Shown: positions 36,771 through 45,826, counted from the stretch's first letter. The stretch: 64,000 nt of DNA from Cyanobium sp. NS01 (GCF_014280235.1 NZ_CP047940.1:1240001-1304000); one strand, 5' to 3'. Program-made: numbers and translations. The notes: generated by a model from the letters alone, not told the origin.

Positions 36771-38077
36771 GCAGCTGGACCTGCCTGTCGCTCGCCGGCG
36801 GCCTTCCCCTGCTGCTGCAGCAACGACCGGGCGTGGGTCTGGTGGCAGCCCGGCTCTGGATCCGGGGCGGCAGCAGCCGCGATCCCGTTGGCGGCCGGGG
36901 CGCCATGCAGCTCCTGGCTGGGGTGATGACCCGTGGCTGCGGAGCTCTCACGGCCGAACAGCTCGCCGACCTGGTGGAGGGCCGCGGCGCCGCCCTGCGC
37001 TGTGAGGCCCATGAGGACGCCCTGGTGATCAGCCTCAAGTGCGCCAGTGACGATGCCTCGGAACTGCTGCCGCTGCTGCTGGCGATGGCACGCGAGCCCG
37101 GCCTTGCCCCGGAGCAGGTGCAGCTGGAACGGCAACTCAACCTGCAGAGCCTGCAACGCCAGCGGGAGGACCCCTTCCAGCTCGCCCATGACGGGCTGCG
37201 GGAGCTCCTCTACGCCAACGGCCCCTACGGCCACGATCCGCTCGGGGTGGAAGTCGAGCTGGAGCAACTCACGGCCGCCGCCCTGGCCCCCCTGGTGGAC
37301 GACCTCGGCCGCCAGGGAGCCCTGCTGGCCGTCTGCGGCGACCTGCCGGCGGCGGCCGATCTGCAGGGCCAGCTCAACCGCCAGCTGGGCCTGACACCGT
37401 GGCAGACAGCCCTGCCCGTGCCCCAGCCGACGGCGGCGGCGGGGACAGGAGTGGCTCCCGTGCTGCTGTGCCAGGACACCGAGCAGGTGGTGGTGATGCT
37501 CGGGGCGGCGACTGTGCCTCTGGGCCACCCGGACGCCCTGGCCCTGCGCCTGCTGCAGGCCCACTTCGGCCTCGGCATGTCGAGTCGACTGTTCGTGGTG
37601 ATGCGGGAGGAACGGGGCCTGGCCTACGACGTGGGCGTGCACCTGCCGGCCCGCTGCGGCCCGAGCCCCTTCGTGTGGCACTGCTCCAGCTCCACTGAGC
37701 GGGCTGGGGAAGCGATGGCCGCGTTGCTGGAGGAGTGGCAGCGCCAGCTGGAAACGCCCCTCAGTACCGCGGAACTCAGCCTGGCCAGGGCCAAGTTCCG
37801 GGGGCAGGACGCCATGGGCCGCCAGACCTGCGGCCAGATCGCCGATCGTCACGCGCTGGTGATGGGCCATGGCCTGGGCGACGGCTACGTCGCCCGCTCC
37901 CTGCTGGCGGCAGAGCAGCTCAGCGCCGATGACCTGCTGGCTGCCGCGCGGCGCCATCTGGCTGAGCCCCGCCTCAGCCTGTGTGGTGCGGCAACGGCGG
38001 TGGCGGCGGCCGAGGCCGTGTGGAGCTCCTGGAGCAGCAGGGCAGCGCTGCCGCCGGCGACTTCAGGGAGTCGTTAA
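36767..38077 (+). CDS. M16-family peptidase-like protein, non-catalytic partner
   Basis: About 436 residues, with the same fold as its upstream neighbour. The segment that should hold H-x-x-E-H reads GRGAMQLLAGVMTRG, so the zinc site is lost. The C-terminal half keeps the R/Y pair region (LGMSSRLFVVMREERGLAYDVG) that completes the partner's active site in M16B heterodimers. This is the expected split of roles in paired M16B proteins. Confidence 0.92.
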   Translation: MSSWTCLSLAGGLPLLLQQRPGVGLVAARLWIRGGSSRDPVGGRGAMQLLAGVMTRGCGALTAEQLADLVEGRGAALRCEAHEDALVISLKCASDDASELLPLLLAMAREPGLAPEQVQLERQLNLQSLQRQREDPFQLAHDGLRELLYANGPYGHDPLGVEVELEQLTAAALAPLVDDLGRQGALLAVCGDLPAAADLQGQLNRQLGLTPWQTALPVPQPTAAAGTGVAPVLLCQDTEQVVVMLGAATVPLGHPDALALRLLQAHFGLGMSSRLFVVMREERGLAYDVGVHLPARCGPSPFVWHCSSSTERAGEAMAALLEEWQRQLETPLSTAELSLARAKFRGQDAMGRQTCGQIADRHALVMGHGLGDGYVARSLLAAEQLSADDLLAAARRHLAEPRLSLCGAATAVAAAEAVWSSWSSRAALPPATSGSR

Positions 38078-38102
38078 CGTCAGCCCACGATTCTGGCCAG
38101 CA

Positions 38103-38993
38103 ATGCCTGTCACCTATCCCCGGAAGCTCTCGAACAATCTCAGCGCCCGGGACGTGATGGCTCAGGTGGTGCAGAAGCGCGAACTTCAGGTGCTGTTTCT
38201 GAATGGCTACCGCTTCAACGAACAGCGCTCCTGCCTGGAGCTCACCAGCCTGATCGAGCTGCTTGACGGTGAGCCGGCCGAACTGGTGCGCGATCTCTCC
38301 CACCACGTCAACGATGAGGCCCGCCACGCGGCCTGGCTCACCGACCTGCTCTTCGAGATGGATGTGCCGATCGGCAATCCACCCACGTCCTCCTACATCG
38401 ATGAACTGAACCGGCTGCTGGACAGCTCCGCATCGGACGGGCGCAAGGACGAGGGCGTCGTGGCTGCCCTGGCCTCCATCAATGCCACGGAAAAGCGCGG
38501 CTGCCAGACCTTCTCGGCCCACATTCACGCCCTGAAGAGCGCCCCGGCCAGCGAGGAGAACACCAGGATCCGGGAAACCCTGGAGAAAATCCTGCCGGAA
38601 GAAGCCGGCCACGTGCGCTGGGGCAACCGCTGGCTCAACGCCATTGCCAGCCGCAGCCCCGCCGATCGGGCCAGGGTGGATGAGGCCAAGCACCGCTATT
38701 CCCTGATTGAGCACGCCGCCTACGCCGCCGGCATGGACATCACCGCAGGTGCCGAACTGCGGCGCCTCTCCAACCTGGTGGAGATCGCCGGCACCATCCC
38801 TGCCTGGCAACGGCCCGCCTACCTGCTGGAGCGCCTGCCCCAGACCCTGCTGGCTCCTGACCTGCAGAAGTCCCGCTTCCTGGCGGCCAAGCGCGTCTGG
38901 GAGCAGGAACCGGAGCAGTTCTTCGATCGCTTCGTGCCGATGTTCCTGAGCGGCCTGCAGAATCTGCGGCCCAGCGCCAGCAAGGCTGGCTGA
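38103..38993 (+). CDS. Ferritin-like di-iron protein of unknown function
   Basis: About 296 residues, predicted mostly helical. Two E-x-x-H pairs typical of ferritin-like di-iron sites are visible: VNDEARHAAWLTDLLFEM and LPEEAGHVRWGNRWLN; additional Glu/His residues (INATEKRGC, LIEHAAYAAG) may complete the site. Such proteins serve as oxidases, hydroxylases or iron stores. The reaction is not known here. It lies 25 bp after the M16 pair on the same strand. ATG 38103. Confidence 0.8.
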   Translation: MPVTYPRKLSNNLSARDVMAQVVQKRELQVLFLNGYRFNEQRSCLELTSLIELLDGEPAELVRDLSHHVNDEARHAAWLTDLLFEMDVPIGNPPTSSYIDELNRLLDSSASDGRKDEGVVAALASINATEKRGCQTFSAHIHALKSAPASEENTRIRETLEKILPEEAGHVRWGNRWLNAIASRSPADRARVDEAKHRYSLIEHAAYAAGMDITAGAELRRLSNLVEIAGTIPAWQRPAYLLERLPQTLLAPDLQKSRFLAAKRVWEQEPEQFFDRFVPMFLSGLQNLRPSASKAG

Positions 38994-39023
38994 AGCAGGG
39001 CCGCTCAGGCCAAACGCCAGGAC

Positions 39024-39326
39024 TCAGGGGCTCGCGGGCTGGCCATCAGGGGCAGCCACGAGAGCTGCGGCCGCGATCAGAAATGTGCCGCGCCGGAAGC
39101 GCACCGCCAGCTGCCCCATCGAGCGCTGGCCCACCACGGTGCCCACCTCATTCAGATCCACCAGGTCGGGGGGGCGCAGCATCGGCATGGGGTCCGCAGT
39201 CTTGAGATAGCGGGGAGTGTGCTGCAGGCACACTGCAGCGCCGATCGCCCAGGCCGGCTCAACCGGTTCCAGGCTCGACTGGGGCTCCTGGCTCGGCTGC
39301 TGCTCTGGCTGGGGGGTGCTGGTCAT
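39024..39326 (-). CDS. sipA: SipA-like protein (DUF3148), NblS-interacting regulator
   Basis: About 100 residues. The core RYLKTADPMPMLRPPDLVDLNEVGTVVGQRSMGQLAVRFRRGTFL matches the cyanobacterial SipA/DUF3148 family, a small beta-barrel that in Synechococcus binds the histidine kinase NblS, which controls responses to high light and nutrient stress. Here it has a longer N-terminus rich in Q/E/P (about 30 residues). ATG 39326. It sits alone, divergent from bioY. Confidence 0.82.
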   Translation of the reverse strand: MTSTPQPEQQPSQEPQSSLEPVEPAWAIGAAVCLQHTPRYLKTADPMPMLRPPDLVDLNEVGTVVGQRSMGQLAVRFRRGTFLIAAAALVAAPDGQPASP

Positions 39327-39382
39327 GGTGCGGCGCCGGCAGTGCGCCCAGACGGGCCTGGTCATCATGGTGCCCTGGCAGC

Positions 39383-40003
39383 GTGTCCACGGCGCGGCAG
39401 ACTGTGGCCAGACCATTCCTGGACGATTTGCGGGCCCTGGCGAACTGGATTGGAGCGGTTGCAGGCCTGTTGCTGATCCTGGTGGGGGGCCTGATCCAGG
39501 CCGCTGTGCCCCTTCCGGTGGGCCAGGGGCAGTGGGCCCTCACGGCCCTGCCGATCACGCTGCAGGTGCCGGCCCTGCTGCTCACGGCGGTGGTCTGCGG
39601 CCCCCGCAGCGGCCTGCTGGCCGCCCTGGCCTACCTCACCCTGGGGCTGTTCCAGCTGCCGGTGTTTCAGGGCGGCGGTGGCAGCGCCTATCTGCTGGAT
39701 CCGGGCTTCGGCTACCTGGCCGGCTTCGTGCCCGCCGCCTGGCTCACGGGCCGGCTGGCCCGGCAGCGCGGCATGGGCGACCTGCTCAACCTCACCCTGG
39801 CCAGCGCGGTGGGAGTGGGCGTGATTCAGGTGTGCGGTGCCCTCAACCTGCTGATCGGTGCGTTGGCCGGGCGCTGGCCCGGCGGCGTGCTGCCGCTGCT
39901 GATGAGCTTCTCGGTGGGGCCGCTGCTGAGCCAGCTGCTGCTGTGCTGTGCCGTGGCCACCGCGGCGGTGGCCCTGCGCAAGTTGCTGCTGGTGCCCTCA
40001 TGA
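39383..40003 (+). CDS. bioY: Biotin transporter substrate-binding protein BioY
   Basis: About 206 residues with six hydrophobic segments. The BioY pattern is seen in LPITLQVPALLLTAVVCGPRSGLLAALAYLTLGL and the GFGYLAGFVPAAW region. BioY binds biotin and works alone or with an ECF energising module; no ecfA/ecfT is present here, so it would use a module encoded elsewhere or act alone. Start is GTG. Its stop overlaps lspA (ATGA). Confidence 0.9.
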   Translation: MSTARQTVARPFLDDLRALANWIGAVAGLLLILVGGLIQAAVPLPVGQGQWALTALPITLQVPALLLTAVVCGPRSGLLAALAYLTLGLFQLPVFQGGGGSAYLLDPGFGYLAGFVPAAWLTGRLARQRGMGDLLNLTLASAVGVGVIQVCGALNLLIGALAGRWPGGVLPLLMSFSVGPLLSQLLLCCAVATAAVALRKLLLVPS

Positions 40004-40467
40004 GCCGCCAGCAGAGGATCAGCTACCTGCTGGCGGCCGCGGTGGTGCTGGCCGACCAGGCCAGCAAGGCCTGGGCCCAGCAGGCCCTGCAGCCCGGCCT
40101 GCCCCGCCCGTTCCTGCCCGGGCTGCTGGAGCTGCTGCTCACCTGGAACACGGGGGCGGCCTTCAGCCTGTTCAGCGGCGCCACCCAGGCCCTCGGCGTG
40201 ATCAGCCTGGCGGTGGCAGCAGGCCTGGTGGTGGCGATCGCCCGCCAGGGGACGATGCGACTGTCCCGCAGCCTGGCCCTCGGCTTTCTGCTGGGCGGCG
40301 CCGTCGGCAACGGCATCGACCGCTGGCGGCTGGGGGCCGTGGTGGACTTCCTGGCCCTGGTGCCGATCAATTTTCCGGTGTTCAACCTGGCCGACATCGC
40401 CATCAACCTGGCCGTGCTCTGCCTGGCCATCGATCTGCTGGGCGACAGGGGGTCGCGGCGTGCTTGA
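40000..40467 (+). CDS. lspA: Lipoprotein signal peptidase (signal peptidase II)
   Basis: About 155 residues with four membrane segments. Removes signal peptides from prolipoproteins. The catalytic aspartates are in GNGIDRWRLGAVVDFL and FNLADIAINLAV, and the conserved N-terminal VLADQASKAW and NTGAAFSLF motifs are intact. Overlaps bioY by four bases and the FHA-PBP gene by eight. Confidence 0.96.
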   Translation: MSRQQRISYLLAAAVVLADQASKAWAQQALQPGLPRPFLPGLLELLLTWNTGAAFSLFSGATQALGVISLAVAAGLVVAIARQGTMRLSRSLALGFLLGGAVGNGIDRWRLGAVVDFLALVPINFPVFNLADIAINLAVLCLAIDLLGDRGSRRA

Positions 40468-42616
40468 AACCCTGCGCCGGCGCTGGCGCCGCTGGCGCCA
40501 ACCCGGCCAGTGCCAGGTGGAGATCCATGTGCCTGGCCTGCCCAGCCGGACGGTGACGATCCAGAGCGGGGCCTACCGGATCGGCCGCGATGCCGACGGC
40601 CAGATTCCGATTGAGCACACGGCGGTGAGCCGTCAGCACGCCTTGCTGGAGCAGCGCGGCGGCGCCTGGCTGCTCTCCGACAACGGCTCCACCAACGGCT
40701 TGTGGTGGCGCAACCGCCGCATCCAGCACCTGCTGCTGCGCGATGGCGACACGGTGCGGTTCGGCCCCACCCACCAACCAGGCCTGCCCGAGCTGGACTT
40801 CCAGCGCCGCCCCCAACCCCGCTCCCAGCGCCTGCTGCGGGGCCTGGCCCTTGGCCTGGCGGCAGTGGCCAGCGGCGGCCTGGCACTGCTGGCGCTGTCC
40901 GTGGCCCAGGGGCCGATCCGCGGCAGCCTGGCCACGGTGCGGGGGCCCCTGGCCCTCTACGACCGGCAGGGCAAGCCGATCAACTCGGTGCAGGGCCTGG
41001 AGCACCGCGAGCTGGCCAAGCTGGGCGACTACCCGCCGGTGCTCGTGGACGCCCTGCTCGCCAGTGAGGACGCTCGCTTCTGGTGGCACCCCGGCGTGGA
41101 CCCGGTGGGCACGGCCCGGGCCCTGGTGACGAACCTCGCCGGCGGCCGGGTGCTGGAGGGGGGCAGCACCCTGACCCAGCAGCTGGCCCGCAGCCTCTAT
41201 CCCGACCAGGTGGGTCAGGGGGAGACCCTGGGGCGCAAGTGGCGGGAGCTGCTGGTGGCGCTGCAGCTGGAGGCCCTGTTCAGCAAGCACGACCTGCTGC
41301 TCAGCTACCTCAACCGGGTGTATCTCGGGGTGGGCTGGGGCTTTGAGGATGCCTCGCGGCACTTCTTCGGCAAGCCCGCCGCCGAGCTGGAGCTGCAGGA
41401 AGCGGCCCTGCTGGTGGGCCTGTTGCCCTCGCCGAATGGCTATGACCCCTGTGTGGCGCCCCAGGCCGCCCTGGAATCCCGCAACGCGGTGCTGCGCAAA
41501 ATGGTGGACTCCGGCCGCCTCGGTGCGGATGCCGGCCGCTCCGCCCGCCGCAGCCCGGTGCAGGTGGCGCCCGAGGCCTGCAAGCGGGCCGCCGAGCGGC
41601 GCGGTGCGCCCTTCTACACCGATCAGGTGCGCCGCGACCTGCAGGACCTGGTGGGTCCGGCCGTGGCGGCCGAGGGCAATTTTCTGATCGAGACCCACCT
41701 CGATCCAGGCGTCCAGGAGCAGGTGGAGCGGGTGCTGCGGCAGCGGCTGAACAGCAGTCGTGGACTCAATGTGAGCGAGGGTGCCGTGGTGGTGCTCGAT
41801 GTGCGCAACGGTGGCATCGTGGCGATCGCCGGCGGCCGCGACTACCAGCAGAGCCAGTACAACCGGGCCTCGATGGCCCAGCGCTCCCAGGGCAGCACCT
41901 TCAAGCTGTTCCCCTACCTGGCGGCTCTGGAGCGGGGCGCCGGATCCGGCGATGGGGTGAACTGCGGGCCCCTGCGCTGGCGTGGCCAGACCTTCAGCAG
42001 CGACTGCAGCGGCAAGCTCAGCCTGCTGAGCGCCTTCGCCCGCAGCAGCAACACCGCCGCCCTGCGCACCGCCCAGAAGGTGGGCCTCGAAGCCGTCGTG
42101 CAGCAGGCCCGGGATCTGGGCGTCACCAGCCCCCTCAGCCCCATCCCGGGCCTGGCCCTGGGCCAGAGCGAAGTGACCCTGCTGGAGCTCACCTCCGCCT
42201 ATGGCGCCGTGGCCAATGACGGCACCTGGCACGCCCCCAGCACGATCAAGCGGCTCGTGGACGCCGAGACCTGCCGGGGCAAGGATCCCGCCAGCTGCCG
42301 CCGCGAGGCGGCCGAGAGCGCGGCCAGCACCGCACCGGGCCGGCGGGTGGTGAGCGAGAAGACAGCGCGCTCCATGCAGCAGATGCTGCGGGCCGTGGTG
42401 ACCAGCGGCACCGGGCGGGCAGCGCGGCTCGGGGGCCGCGAAGGCGGCAAGACGGGCACCAGCAACGAGAACCGCGATCTGGTGTTCATCGGGATCGCTC
42501 CCGAGCGCCACTGGGTGGTGGGCGTGTGGCTGGGCAACGACGACAACAGTCCCACCCGGGGCTCCAGTGCCCTGGCTGCCGGGCTGTGGGCCGAGATCCT
42601 GCGCGCCACCTCCTGA
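40460..42616 (+). CDS. Class A penicillin-binding protein with an N-terminal FHA domain
   Basis: About 718 residues. Residues about 37-103 form an FHA phosphothreonine-binding domain (YRIGRDADGQI...VSRQHALL...DNGSTNG). A membrane segment at about 126-148 follows, then a GT51 transglycosylase (LASEDARFWWHPGVD, GGSTLTQQLAR) and a transpeptidase with SQGSTFKLF (S-x-x-K), SSN and GGKTGTSNENRD (KTG). It polymerises and cross-links peptidoglycan. The cytoplasmic FHA domain suggests control by Ser/Thr phosphorylation. Start is GTG within lspA. Confidence 0.94.
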   Translation: MLETLRRRWRRWRQPGQCQVEIHVPGLPSRTVTIQSGAYRIGRDADGQIPIEHTAVSRQHALLEQRGGAWLLSDNGSTNGLWWRNRRIQHLLLRDGDTVRFGPTHQPGLPELDFQRRPQPRSQRLLRGLALGLAAVASGGLALLALSVAQGPIRGSLATVRGPLALYDRQGKPINSVQGLEHRELAKLGDYPPVLVDALLASEDARFWWHPGVDPVGTARALVTNLAGGRVLEGGSTLTQQLARSLYPDQVGQGETLGRKWRELLVALQLEALFSKHDLLLSYLNRVYLGVGWGFEDASRHFFGKPAAELELQEAALLVGLLPSPNGYDPCVAPQAALESRNAVLRKMVDSGRLGADAGRSARRSPVQVAPEACKRAAERRGAPFYTDQVRRDLQDLVGPAVAAEGNFLIETHLDPGVQEQVERVLRQRLNSSRGLNVSEGAVVVLDVRNGGIVAIAGGRDYQQSQYNRASMAQRSQGSTFKLFPYLAALERGAGSGDGVNCGPLRWRGQTFSSDCSGKLSLLSAFARSSNTAALRTAQKVGLEAVVQQARDLGVTSPLSPIPGLALGQSEVTLLELTSAYGAVANDGTWHAPSTIKRLVDAETCRGKDPASCRREAAESAASTAPGRRVVSEKTARSMQQMLRAVVTSGTGRAARLGGREGGKTGTSNENRDLVFIGIAPERHWVVGVWLGNDDNSPTRGSSALAAGLWAEILRATS

Positions 42617-42619
42617 ACG

Positions 42620-44182
42620 GTGAAACAGCGCACCCGCCTCTGGATCGCCGCCGGCCTGCTGCTGCTGGCGCTGGTGGTGGTGGGGGTGGTGCTGCAGGCC
42701 ATCAACCAGCTGGTGTGGCAGCTGAGTGCCGTGCTGCCCTACGGCCTGGTGGGGCCGGTGGTGGCCGTGCTGCTGCTGGCGCTGGCCCTGCTGCTGGCGC
42801 AGCTGGCCTGGCCCTGGCTGCGGGGGCTGGGCCGGGGCGGGGCTCGCGGGCCCGGCCAGGCCGCCGGCGCCCGCCCCCCTGCTGAGCCGCCGGGCAACCG
42901 CCGCGAAGCCGCAGCCCGCCAGCTGGAAGCAATCGATCAGACCCTCGAGCGCGTGCGCGACGCGGTGGAGCGCCAGGCCCTCCAGGACCGTCAACAGCGC
43001 ATGGCCGCTGAGCTGGAGCGGGGTGACCTGGTGATCGTGGTGTTCGGCAGCGGCTCCTGCGGCAAGACCTCCCTGATCCGGGCCCTGTTGCGGCAGCTGG
43101 TGGGGGAGGTGGGGGCGCCGATGGGGGTCACCGAGCGCAGCAGCCGTTACCGGCTGCGCCTGCAGGGCCTGCGGCGGGCCGTGTGGCTCGTGGACACCCC
43201 CGGGATCCTGGAAGCGGGGGATGCCGGCCAGCAACGCGAGCGGCTGGCCCGGACCCAGGCCAGCCGCGCCGATCTGCTGCTGCTGCTGGTGGATGGCGAC
43301 CTGCGGGCCACGGAGTTCCAGGTGCTGGAAACCCTGGCCGGCCTGGGCAAGCGCCTGTTGCTGGTGCTCAACAAGTGCGATTTGCGCGGCGAGCAGGAGG
43401 AGCAGCGCCTGCTCGCCCTGCTGCGCCGCCGCTGCAGCGCCCTGCTCGCGCCAGAGGATGTGCTGCCGGCCAGCGCTGCTCCCCAGAGCGTGCCGATGCC
43501 AGGGGGACGGCCGCTGCAGCCCGCCCCGGAGGTGGCGGCCCTGTTGCGGCGGCTCGCCGCCGTGCTCCACGCCGAGGGGGAGGAACTGATTGCCGACAAC
43601 CTGCTGCTGCAGTGCCGGCAGCTGGGCGAGGCCAGCCGCCAGCTGCTGGCAGAACAGCGCCGGGCTGACGCCGACGCCGTGGTGGAGCGTTACAGCTGGA
43701 TCGGTGCCGCGGTGCTGGCGGTGACGCCCCTGCCGGGAGTCGATCTGCTCGGCGCGGCGGCCGTGAATGCCCAGATGGTGGTGGAGATCGCCAAGGTCTA
43801 CGGGGTGAATCTCAGCCGCCAGAACGCCCAGGAGCTGGCCCTGTCGGTGGGCCGCACCCTGGCGGGTCTGGGACTGGTGAAGGGGGGCGTGAGCCTGGTG
43901 AGTGCGGCCCTGAGCCTGTCGCTGCCGGCCCTGGTGGTGAGCCGGGCGATCCAGGCGGTGAGTGCGGCCTGGCTGACGCGGGTGGCCGGCCAGAGTTTCA
44001 TCACCTACTTCGAGCGGGACCAGGACTGGGGCGACGGCGGCATGCAGGAGGTGGTGCAGCGCCACTACGACCTGGGCCGTCGCGACGGCGACCTGCGCCG
44101 CTTCCTGGCCGAGGCCTTCAGGCGTGTGGTGGAACCCCTGCGGCAGCAGGAGCGGCAGTTGCCCCCCAGACCCGGGGCGTGA
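42620..44182 (+). CDS. Membrane-bound GTPase with C-terminal DUF697
   Basis: About 520 residues. Two N-terminal membrane helices (to about residue 65) precede a GTPase domain with a noncanonical P-loop FGSGSCGKTSLIRALL, G3 VDTPGIL and G4 LVLNKCDL. The C-terminal part (SWIGAAVLAVTPLPGVDLLGAAAVNAQMVVEIAKVYG) is DUF697, a membrane-associated domain seen in YcjF-like proteins. Function is unknown; proximity to lspA and the PBP suggests an envelope role. GTG start 3 bp after the PBP stop. Its end overlaps the convergent small gene by 65 bp. Confidence 0.88.
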   Translation: MKQRTRLWIAAGLLLLALVVVGVVLQAINQLVWQLSAVLPYGLVGPVVAVLLLALALLLAQLAWPWLRGLGRGGARGPGQAAGARPPAEPPGNRREAAARQLEAIDQTLERVRDAVERQALQDRQQRMAAELERGDLVIVVFGSGSCGKTSLIRALLRQLVGEVGAPMGVTERSSRYRLRLQGLRRAVWLVDTPGILEAGDAGQQRERLARTQASRADLLLLLVDGDLRATEFQVLETLAGLGKRLLLVLNKCDLRGEQEEQRLLALLRRRCSALLAPEDVLPASAAPQSVPMPGGRPLQPAPEVAALLRRLAAVLHAEGEELIADNLLLQCRQLGEASRQLLAEQRRADADAVVERYSWIGAAVLAVTPLPGVDLLGAAAVNAQMVVEIAKVYGVNLSRQNAQELALSVGRTLAGLGLVKGGVSLVSAALSLSLPALVVSRAIQAVSAAWLTRVAGQSFITYFERDQDWGDGGMQEVVQRHYDLGRRDGDLRRFLAEAFRRVVEPLRQQERQLPPRPGA

Positions 44183-44366
44183 GGCCGGCGGCCGGCCTCG
44201 AAGCGCCGACGCTGCCGAACCCCAGGGCCTCCGGCGGGGGCGGCTGCAAGGGGCCCCGGCTGTCGAGCACCAGGATCAGGCCCAGGTAGAGCACGGCCAC
44301 CAGGATCGAGATCGCCCCGGTGATGATCGCCACCCACTTGGAGCGCGGACTGGGGTCAGGGGTCAT
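44118..44366 (-). CDS. Small single-span membrane protein
   Basis: About 82 residues. The N-terminal MTPDPSPRSKWVAIITGAIS is followed by a hydrophobic span (ILVAVLYLGLILVLDS) and RGPLQPPPPEALGFG. This N-terminal half looks like a short membrane protein common in picocyanobacteria; the C-terminal ~30 residues lie antiparallel to the end of the GTPase gene. ATG overlaps the decarboxylase stop (ATGA), so it is coupled to that enzyme. Function unknown. Confidence 0.72.
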   Translation of the reverse strand: MTPDPSPRSKWVAIITGAISILVAVLYLGLILVLDSRGPLQPPPPEALGFGSVGASRPAAGLTPRVWGATAAPAAAGVPPHA

Positions 44367-45826
44367 CGGCTGGTCCGCGACAGGTGGCCCGAACGGACCG
44401 GCAGGGAGGCGGCCACCACGGCCCTGAGCCGCTGCAGCTCAGCCCCAGTGGTGTGGGGATTACCCAGCACGGCCTTGAGGTGATGGCGACCGCCGTGCAG
44501 GGGCCGCGACAGCATCAGCTGCTGCTCCAGCAGACGGTGCCGCGTGGTGAGGCTCCAGGTCTCGGCGGCGCTGGCCTCCGCGCCGCGCAGCGTGAAGGCC
44601 AGCAGGTGAAACCTCCCCTGCAGCAGCTCCAGGGCGGGAAGGCTGCCCAGCAGTTCCACCAGCTGCCGGCGGCGCTGGATCGCGCCGTCCAGAACCGCCT
44701 CGATGCCGTCGAGGCCCAGTTGCCGCAGGCCCAGCCAGAGCTTGAGCACGTCGGCGGGGCGGGTGCCCTGCAGGCCGCACTCGCCGCCGTGGCCGCCGCC
44801 CCAGCTCGGCTCCATGTAGGGCAGGCCGGTGCCGAAGGCCTGCTCGAGGGCCTCGGGCCGGCGCAGCAGCAAAAGGGAGGAGGTCTTGGTGATGCCGAGC
44901 AGCTTCTGGGGGTTGATCGTGACGGAATCCGCCAGCGCCAGCCCCTCCACCCGGTGCCGATGGCGGGGACTGAGGCCGAACACGGCTCCGATCGCCCCAT
45001 CCACGTGCAGCCAGTGGCCGTGGCGGCGGCAGAGCGCCGCACTGCGGGCCAGGGGATCGACGCTGCCGCGCACGGTGGTGCCGGCGGTGGCCACCACGGC
45101 GATCACCGGGATCCCCTGGGCCGCCAGGTGCTGCAGGGTGTGATCGAGGGCGGCGGGGTCCATGCCGCCGTCGGCGGCCGTGGGCACGGCCCACAGGGCC
45201 GCCGGCGGCAGGCCCATCACGGTGAGCGCCTTGTTGAGGGACACATGGCCATCGGCACTGGCCACCACCACAGCATCAGCGCGGCAGCCGAGGCCAGCCT
45301 GCTGGCGCGCGGTGACCAGGGCCATCAGGTTGGCCAGGGTGCCGCCGCTGGCCGCCACGCCACCACTGCCGGGGCCGAGGCCCAGCTGCTCGGCGAGCCA
45401 GGAGGCCAGGTGGCGCTCCAGGCGAGACAGGCTGGGGGAGAGCTCCTCGGCCAGCAGGTTGTTGTTGAGGCCGGCGCAGATCAGGTCGGCCGCGATCGAG
45501 GCGGGCAGGGGCGGCGGATCGAGGTGGGCCAGGGCGCCGGGGTGGGCAGGGTTGTAGGCGCCGTCCATCACCAGCTGAAGATCGGCCAGCAGCCGCGCGT
45601 TCGCCAGACCGCCCTGCTCGGGTTCGACGCCGGGCAGCACGCTCAGCGCCGGCAGGGGCCCTCGGCTGGACGCACTGGCCAGCCAGGCGCACAACTGCTG
45701 CGAGGCCTGCTCCAGAAACTCCTGCAGGCGCTGATCGAGCTGGTGCGGGCTGGCGAAGGGCAGGGGCGGAATCGCCCTCGGGGCTGGTGGCGCGCTAGCC
45801 AACGGCGGACGATCGGATCGTGCCAT
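44363..45826 (-). CDS. PLP-dependent group II amino-acid decarboxylase
   Basis: About 487 residues. Fold-type I decarboxylase: the cofactor-binding SGGTLANLMALVTARQ, WLHVDGAIGAVFGL (the aspartate contacts PLP) and the Schiff-base lysine in TINPQKLLGITKTSS. Family members decarboxylate glutamate, aspartate, tyrosine or 2,4-diaminobutyrate. The substrate cannot be read from sequence; supplying beta-alanine or a polyamine precursor is possible. The usual D-x-H-K at the lysine is replaced by N-P-Q-K. Coupled to a small membrane protein. Confidence 0.88.
   Translation of the reverse strand: MARSDRPPLASAPPAPRAIPPLPFASPHQLDQRLQEFLEQASQQLCAWLASASSRGPLPALSVLPGVEPEQGGLANARLLADLQLVMDGAYNPAHPGALAHLDPPPLPASIAADLICAGLNNNLLAEELSPSLSRLERHLASWLAEQLGLGPGSGGVAASGGTLANLMALVTARQQAGLGCRADAVVVASADGHVSLNKALTVMGLPPAALWAVPTAADGGMDPAALDHTLQHLAAQGIPVIAVVATAGTTVRGSVDPLARSAALCRRHGHWLHVDGAIGAVFGLSPRHRHRVEGLALADSVTINPQKLLGITKTSSLLLLRRPEALEQAFGTGLPYMEPSWGGGHGGECGLQGTRPADVLKLWLGLRQLGLDGIEAVLDGAIQRRRQLVELLGSLPALELLQGRFHLLAFTLRGAEASAAETWSLTTRHRLLEQQLMLSRPLHGGRHHLKAVLGNPHTTGAELQRLRAVVAASLPVRSGHLSRTSR

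Noticed and set aside
40403-44065. Very long open frame on the minus strand (about 1220 codons)
   Set aside because: His/Gln/Gly-rich shadow of lspA, the PBP and the GTPase on the plus strand, caused by high G+C and few stops.
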